Source of the DNA: Brachypodium distachyon
Taxonomy: Eukaryota; Streptophyta; Magnoliopsida; Poales; Poaceae
Assembly (NCBI RefSeq): GCF_000005505.3
Contig: NC_016135.3
Span: forward strand, 6,651,501 to 6,715,500
Length of the DNA: 64,000 bases
Direction of reading: 5' to 3'
In this document: positions 58,801 to 64,000 of the stretch, piece by piece
Position numbering within the stretch: position 1 is the stretch's first letter
Layout of the letters: each line of letters begins with the position of its first letter
Notes under the pieces: generated by a model
What the model was told of the DNA's origin: nothing
The model's database searches: none
The model's input: the letters and a program-made list of their open reading frames with translations, nothing else
Translations under genes and position numbers: made by a program

Positions 58801-61800
58801 CTTCCCCAATGTCTTGCATCCAGGCTGCGGCCACAAGGGGCAAAATTGCCAGGGTCCAAATGGATTTGGATATCCCTGGGCTTTGTCTATTTGGATATGG
58901 ATGTTATCACTGCTATTTGGACGAGACCTGGGCTTGAGCTAATACATTTCGATAACAATTGGATAGTTCAAGTTTGGACTTGCACAGCGATCCATTCCCA
59001 CGTCTATATCTGGGTACAAGAAACAATTCTGTTGGACCAACATGTGAAAACAAACGCTCAGAAAATATTGTTCGGAAATAAGGATAGATGGACTTCACCT
59101 CAGCAAAGTTTCTCTGGACAGCAAAGCCAGCATAGAAACAACTTCTTGTGGCAGCCTGCACATAAAAATAGTCAGAGATGTTTACAAATGAGATCTTTCT
59201 AGAACTAAATCAAATGTATCACCTTATTAACAGATGACAGTGCCTAAATAATATGCCATATCAAGTTTGAGAACAGGTTATGAATTGCAAACAATAGAGT
59301 ATAACACTGGGCAATGCTTATTTATTTCACCCAGGCTTCGTTGGGTCGTGGACCCAGGGTAGGGAAGCCTGGGCTGCGGGATTAGCTGTTTGCAGGCAAG
59401 CGGCGTATGGTGGAGGGCCTGGCGGCAGGAGGAGCTATCGCCGGAGATTGGAAGGCGAAGGTCAGCGGGGCTGCGCTTTGCTCAGGATTTCTTTCCTGAC
59501 CTGTCGAGTTCGGGAGCCGTCGCCCCGTCATTCACTGGGATTTGCGAAATGCAGGGGATTTCGGGGGTTTCTGGTAAGCAAGCAAAGTACCGCTAAGGGC
59601 TTCCCTACCCTGGGTCCGCGACCGACACCTCAGTGTGACAGGGCAGATAAATGGTCCAAGCATATACACCATCGCACAATTATTGGACTAGGCAGTAGGC
59701 AGTATTATAAACGGAACTTATTATTTGGCACACCAAGTATCAGATAGTTATGACTATGTACAGTAGTATTAGAAGATATAATACCGGTCAATGTTTATTT
59801 ATTTCACTAAATTTGACCACACAGTTAAATAGTCCAAGCACATACACCACCATATAATCATTTGATAGGAGGTTAGACTGCTAGTAATGAATGGAGGCCA
59901 GATCTGCGCACATAAAATAAACTAACTAATTAGTAGGCAGTCTTGAACAATACAAAGGACAATGCTATTACATCCATCCTGAAACTAAATATCCTTACAA
60001 ACTCAACATCTAACAAAAAGAATTAGCACTATTAATATTTATCAGGTTTACTCATATTGCAGATTGCTGACTGTCAATCCTAAACTTCAGAGGACATGTA
60101 TTACTTTTAGTTCCTTTTTTCTAGTAAGAACATTTTAAGAAAGAAGATAAATTGGAGCAACTGGGCAAGGCTAGGAGTAAGGTAAAAAGCACTAGAGAAC
60201 ATAGTCAAAGTGAAAATGGAAGTATCTATCGGTTTTTGGTGCAGATTCTCGCTAAGTTCCCCCAAAAAGTTATTCTTTCAAATTTTGTTCCAAACTTACA
60301 AATTTATTTATTTCTACCATTTTGGGATAACTGGACCAAATGCTCCTTTCTGTATCCCGTCCTTTGGTACCTCCGCTATTATATATAACTCTGGGTAGAG
60401 TAACACACACCATTCAAGAGTAACAAGAGGGCTAATTAACAGGGATGTTGTGGTCTATTCAACAAGCCTCTTGGTTGAAGTGAAATCAGGAACGGAGGGA
60501 GTATTAGATTTTGGTGCAGCAGAAAGTTATGATTGAACCTGCTTCCTGTTTTATGATTATATTAAGTTTTACTTCAGATGGGAAATATGTACTGTTACTT
60601 ATAAACTGTCTGAGGAAATGTTTATTCAAAGCATCGGAACTACTTTATTTGTTTAGGTGTGCTTACGAGATCTAAACAGATATATGCGTAGTCATAGTAC
60701 ATCATGAAGTTTATAATATGTTGTACATTGTATGGTTCATTCAGTTATTTTTCTTATGCATACTTCTGTTCACACGATCCAGATTGAATGGACAGAGAAA
60801 ATAGTGTGATGGTTTACGTGGTGGCATGCACTGGTTAGGAATATTGTAATACTGATAATCCTGTAACGGAATCAAAGAAGTACCAATTCTGACCTGTATC
60901 AGAGCAGCTGCTGATCGGGCAGCTCCAGCTGCTGCACCAATGGGAACAAACAGGTGAGGAAACACTGGAGTCAAAATTTCCAGCCCATAAGCTGTGTTCT
61001 CCAGAAGATCTGCAAACAGCCGCCATCTCTTCGGGTTAACATCGAAATGCCTCCCAAATTTAGACAACAGTATCTTGCTAAGGTAGCCAAGTCCATCCTT
61101 CAGCACCCAATTTATCGCGGCTGCGGTCGGTATCACTCCTTTCCCCAAACCAACTGCATACAGCAACGCCTACGGGATACAATTACCCGGTGAAATGCTA
61201 AATGCTAATCGGCAGCCAGAGAATCGCACTGCATATAATTGACGCATGCGTAACAATACCTGAGTGGAGAGCACGCCGCTGATCTGGCTGGCGACCCCTT
61301 GCAGGCCTCGCCACAAGGAGTAGTGCAGGTAATCGCTGCTCACGCTGTTGGGGTACCCATCAGGCAGCAGCAACTGAAGAGCAACATCGGTGCACCGCCG
61401 CCATGACTGTTCAAGTTGCCAGCGCAGCGCGGCCAAATCATCACGGCCAGCCCACACCTTTTCCATCCCCTCTTCTTGTTTGTGCTTCTCGTCTTCTGCA
61501 ACGCGGTATGAGGTCCCATCCGGGTCCGGCACGAGCAGCGTACGCGAGCTGCCCCTCACCTCCCAGACGCTGGCGCCATCGCCGCCGCTTGCTCCAAGGG
61601 CCTCGGCTAGGGCAGATGGGATGGAAGCGAACGCGTCGGACTGGAATAGTAAGAACAAGAGGAAGAGCTCGGGGTGGAGAGACTGAAGCCACCGGCGCCA
61701 CCCGTCTCCGGGGTCGGGAGGGTCTCCGCTTCCCCCTTGCCACCACCCCCGTCCTCCGCCGCCGCCATCTCCACCAGAACCGATGCGGCCGCCATCGCCG

Positions 61801-61985
61801 AATCCGCCGGAGCCGGAGGCCGCACGTGGCGGGAGGCAGAGCTTCGCGGCGAGGCGCGGAAGGTGTCGGACGCTGCGAGCGGTGGTGGAGGCCGAGGAGG
61901 GTGGGATGGAGGCAACGAGGCGAGGAAGCGGATGCGGCGAGAGGGAGGGGCGGAAGAGGGGGACGAGAGACTGGGACGAGGACAT
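55884..61985 (-). CDS. RUS1: RUS1-like (ROOT UV-B SENSITIVE, DUF647) protein, 7 exons, 604 aa
   Basis: RUS proteins act in low-fluence UV-B responses and seedling growth. Exons on the minus strand: 61985-61260, 61169-60894, 59155-59099, 57884-57686, 56894-56788, 56405-56232, 56159-55884; all phases agree. The start is [16 protein letters not shown], rich in Ser/Arg/Pro and lacking acids, as in a plastid transit peptide. A Gly-rich segment, a hydrophobic stretch ([14 protein letters not shown]) and [18 protein letters not shown] follow. The DUF647 core has [80 protein letters not shown] and [19 protein letters not shown]. The C-terminus contains [14 protein letters not shown]. The length (604) and the transit peptide favour RUS1 over the shorter RUS2-6. 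No lesion was found. The in-frame upstream extension to 62288 is taken as leader. Confidence 0.92.
56989..57015. repeat. (AT)n microsatellite in RUS1 intron 4
   Basis: Near-continuous AT dinucleotides interrupted once by TTT. Confidence 0.85.
57250..57470. repeat. LTR-like fragment in RUS1 intron 4
   Basis: tgttaggaagagagtctgaa, then tctatgtaaagaggcagaca and aatcaagcaatcaataagga, look like the U3/R/U5 of a plant copia LTR starting TGTT. No terminal CA with matching duplication could be fixed. Confidence 0.35.
58325..58576. mobile_element. MITE with tatacctaggcat ends, ~250 bp
   Basis: tatacctaggcat (58325-58337) and its exact complement atgcctaggtata (58564-58576) border the element. ggcatgat recurs outside both ends. 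The interior has repeated gggcc / gccc phrases. A hAT origin is possible. It lies in intron 3 of the RUS1-like gene. Confidence 0.6.
58646..58843 (-). other. Open frame with protein-like composition inside RUS1 intron 3
   Basis: The minus-strand frame encodes [20 protein letters not shown], then [20 protein letters not shown] and [10 protein letters not shown]. The Lys/Asp/Leu balance is unlike the random frames nearby. It is in the sense orientation of the gene, but RUS proteins do not contain it. No family recognised. It may be a piece of another gene or transposon. Confidence 0.3.
59345..59622. mobile_element. Inverted-repeat element, ~278 bp, in RUS1 intron 2
   Basis: gtcgtggacccagggtaggg with following aagcc (59345-59369) is matched by its complement at 59598-59622 with one mismatch. 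The interior is GC-rich with a short plus-strand open frame of unknown nature. No certain target duplication. Confidence 0.65.
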
Positions 61986-62273
61986 CGATGATAGATAATG
62001 GTGAGACGTGGGATTGGAGACGACGGGGCGGTGCTGTGTAGGGAGGCGGCCGGCGCCGGCGGCCCTTGGACCTTTTCTTCTACGGAGTATCAGAAAATGC
62101 CCGCCATTAAGAGAAAAGAAAGCAAAATGGAACGCATCTTCTAAAAGAAAAGCAAAATGGATCGGCCGATGCAGCCCGTGAGCAGCCGAGCAGCACGGCA
62201 GGCCCTCTCTTCTCGATTCACAAAATCCGGAAATCCTGTTCCGTGCTACCAATTCTTCTAAAAAAGACATATA

Positions 62274-62532
62274 CTCAATCCATTTCAAAATAAGCGACGT
62301 TGTTTTTGGACCGAAGGATTACCCCGCTCCATATCAAGTGACTCAAATTTATCAAATATAAATACTTCCTCCGACCATCTTAAGTTACTTTCTATATTTT
62401 AGTATATGGATACATCCATATTTATATATTTATAGAAATTTGAGTCAGTTTACATGGGAAGTAGGAGTATATCTATATATAAAAAAATTTAGATACATGT
62501 AATATTTCGTCATTAATATGGGACGGAGGGAG
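62274..62532. mobile_element. Stowaway MITE containing a second Stowaway
   Basis: The outer ends, ctcaatccatttcaaaataa and the complement of ttaatatgggacggagggag, fit Stowaway. TA precedes the left end at 62272-62273. Confidence 0.65.
62365..62467. mobile_element. Inner Stowaway MITE, 103 bp
   Basis: cttcctccgaccatcttaag at the left is matched by the inverted acatgggaagtaggag at the right. TA flanks both sides (62363-62364 and 62468-62469). It is inserted within the outer Stowaway. Confidence 0.7.
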
Positions 62533-63330
62533 TTGTACAAACGCACTCTTATAAACACGCGTGAACAATCACTTCTGTGAACACATACACGCACACCCTA
62601 CTCCTACGAACATCTCATAGAAACTGAATCGGCGAGTCTTGAGAGATTGATGAAGTAGTAAACACAGACGCATCGCTATTGACTGCGAGTCTTGAGAGGT
62701 TACGACGTAAACACATGCACCTCGCAGTTGACTGTATCTCACCTACCATTGGAAACATAACATGCTCACATTATCTTTACACTTATAAAGATCTGAGTTG
62801 GTGGTCACGAGTTCACTCCCACAAGACTATCTCTTAAAGACTATGGAATCATCTAATTGTCACTCATTCTATACGTATCACGATCTTTTGACTATGCTCG
62901 ATTGGTTTCATGACTTTCAAAAGTAATTGTATTTTTCAAAAATAATATTTTAACATAATTCTTATTTATCAAAAAAGTTAAAAATATGAGCGACACATAA
63001 CAACTCATGTATAACACACATTCTTAATTTCGTAGCAGAACACGGACATTTAGCTAGTGCGCGCACGTCTCCTCGTTAGCGAACTGGGGCGTCGGTGGCC
63101 AGCGGCAAGAAGCTGCTTGCTGCATGAATACGTAATGGCAAAATCGATCAGTTTGTATCAAAATCGATCAGCTTGTAGCATGTAGACAAATCGATCAGCT
63201 TGTAGCATGCAGACTCGTGCCATTAAATGATATAACTCTTAAACCGTTAACTTAATTTCAAAATATGTCTTCATGGTTAGTTTTGTCCTCGACGATATCT
63301 TCAAAAGCAGATCTCATTTTGATATTTTTT
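62533..63330. other. Upstream intergenic DNA with a short duplication
   Basis: Two diverged copies of a ~58-bp unit (cgagtcttgagag ... gtaaacaca ... ttgactg) lie at about 62632-62690 and 62690-62740. Later, aaatcgatcagcttgtagca is repeated around 63142-63210. No gene recognised. Confidence 0.45.
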
Positions 63331-64000
63331 CAAAACTTTTTTCTGTTTTAAAAGTTGCCAGCTAATAGTATATAAAATTGTCATCCTTTTAGTAACAAAT
63401 TGCCGCGTGATAACTTCACACGAAATAGGTGACGATTTTTGCATCAAAGTTGTCATTCGATATATTCTAGGCGAAAAAAAAGAGTTGAGATTCGATAATA
63501 TGTAAAGTTGTCATCCAACGATATATGAAGTTGCCACCTATTATTATGTGGTAATAGAGTGGCAAGTTCACAAATTATCATGATAGCTACATACAAAATA
63601 AAATGGCGATTTGTGCACCAAAATTGTCATCCAATAATATTTACAGTTAGCACCCAGCCATGCCCAATGGTACGTATATGAAGTCGCCACACTATTAGTA
63701 ACAAATTACCATGTGGTAGCTTCATATAAATAGAATGCGATTTGTGCACCAAAATTGCCATCAGATAATATTTATAGTTAGCACCCAACCATCCATTGGT
63801 ACGTATATGAAGATACCCACATTATTAGTAACAAATTAGCACGTGGTAGGAGTTGCCACCCTATCACTAATTAACAAATATAGTTAGCACCCCAATAATA
63901 CGAAGTTGCCACACTATTAGTAAACAAATCTACCATGTGGTAACTTTTTTAAAAGTAGTATGGTAATTTGTATGTTATCGTATGGTTACAAAAGGGTCAA
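63331..64000. repeat. Degenerate ~129-bp tandem array
   Basis: Units share gttgccacactattagtaac, aaattaccatgtggtagctt, caccaaaattgtcatcc and atggtacgtatatgaag. Clear copies start near 63617 and 63746. Older and partial copies occupy 63340-63610 and 63870-64000. The array continues to the window edge. Confidence 0.65.

Noticed and set aside
61403..62041. Plus-strand open frame of 212 codons
   Set aside because: Antisense to exon 1 of the RUS1-like gene, whose GC-rich codons leave the opposite strand open.
61986..62288. N-terminal extension of the RUS1-like protein
   Set aside because: The extension has no targeting or domain character. The [11 protein letters not shown] start gives a typical plastid transit peptide and the expected total length.

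Overview
This window is nuclear DNA of a grass (Poaceae). The evidence is: GC-rich first exons in four intron-containing genes, Stowaway and Tourist/Harbinger MITEs with grass-type ends, an En/Spm (CACTA) transposon, Mutator-like elements, a Ty1/copia element, and a plastid trnS-GCU insertion. The species cannot be fixed from the sequence alone.

Four host genes can be read exon by exon. (1) 3741-7425, minus: a seven-exon DHHC S-acyltransferase (307 aa). (2) 11720-13726, plus: a three-exon NDUFA2/B8 subunit of mitochondrial complex I (93 aa). (3) 40424-52290, minus: a 21-exon TT9/GFS9 (CLEC16A/FPL family) trafficking gene (846 aa if intron 16 is spliced in frame). (4) 55884-61985, minus: a seven-exon RUS1-like DUF647 gene (604 aa). 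The genes have unrelated jobs (membrane lipidation, respiration, Golgi/vacuole traffic, plastid UV-B response), and nothing indicates that they act together.

Layout. 1-2.6 kb: LTR-like sequence, then a multiply broken plant aspartic proteinase (phytepsin/oryzasin) remnant. 3.7-7.4 kb: acyltransferase. 7.7-11.4 kb: MITEs, a degenerate tandem array and a LINE tail holding a long-TIR element. 11.7-13.7 kb: NDUFA2. 15.6-19.5 kb: a Mutator-like element carrying both a Pack-MULE-like element and a dead PIF/Harbinger transposon. 20.7-40.0 kb: a minus-strand Ty1/copia element whose reverse transcriptase is split by a 13.9-kb CACTA transposon with intact ends and a TAT target duplication. 40.4-52.3 kb: TT9-like gene, with a plastid insertion in intron 6. 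52.7-55.9 kb: a Tourist-like element and unrecognised sequence. 55.9-62.0 kb: RUS1-like gene. 62-64 kb: nested Stowaways and a tandem array.

The most notable observations are a CBL-interacting protein kinase (CIPK) exon captured inside the CACTA element, a missing AG acceptor in the TT9-like gene, the nested MULE/Pack-MULE/Harbinger stack with readable target duplications, a GC-AG intron in the acyltransferase, and substitution of a catalytic aspartate in two dead genes. I found no clearly new type of biological system. All gene models come from reading splice signals and family motifs by eye, without alignment or expression data.
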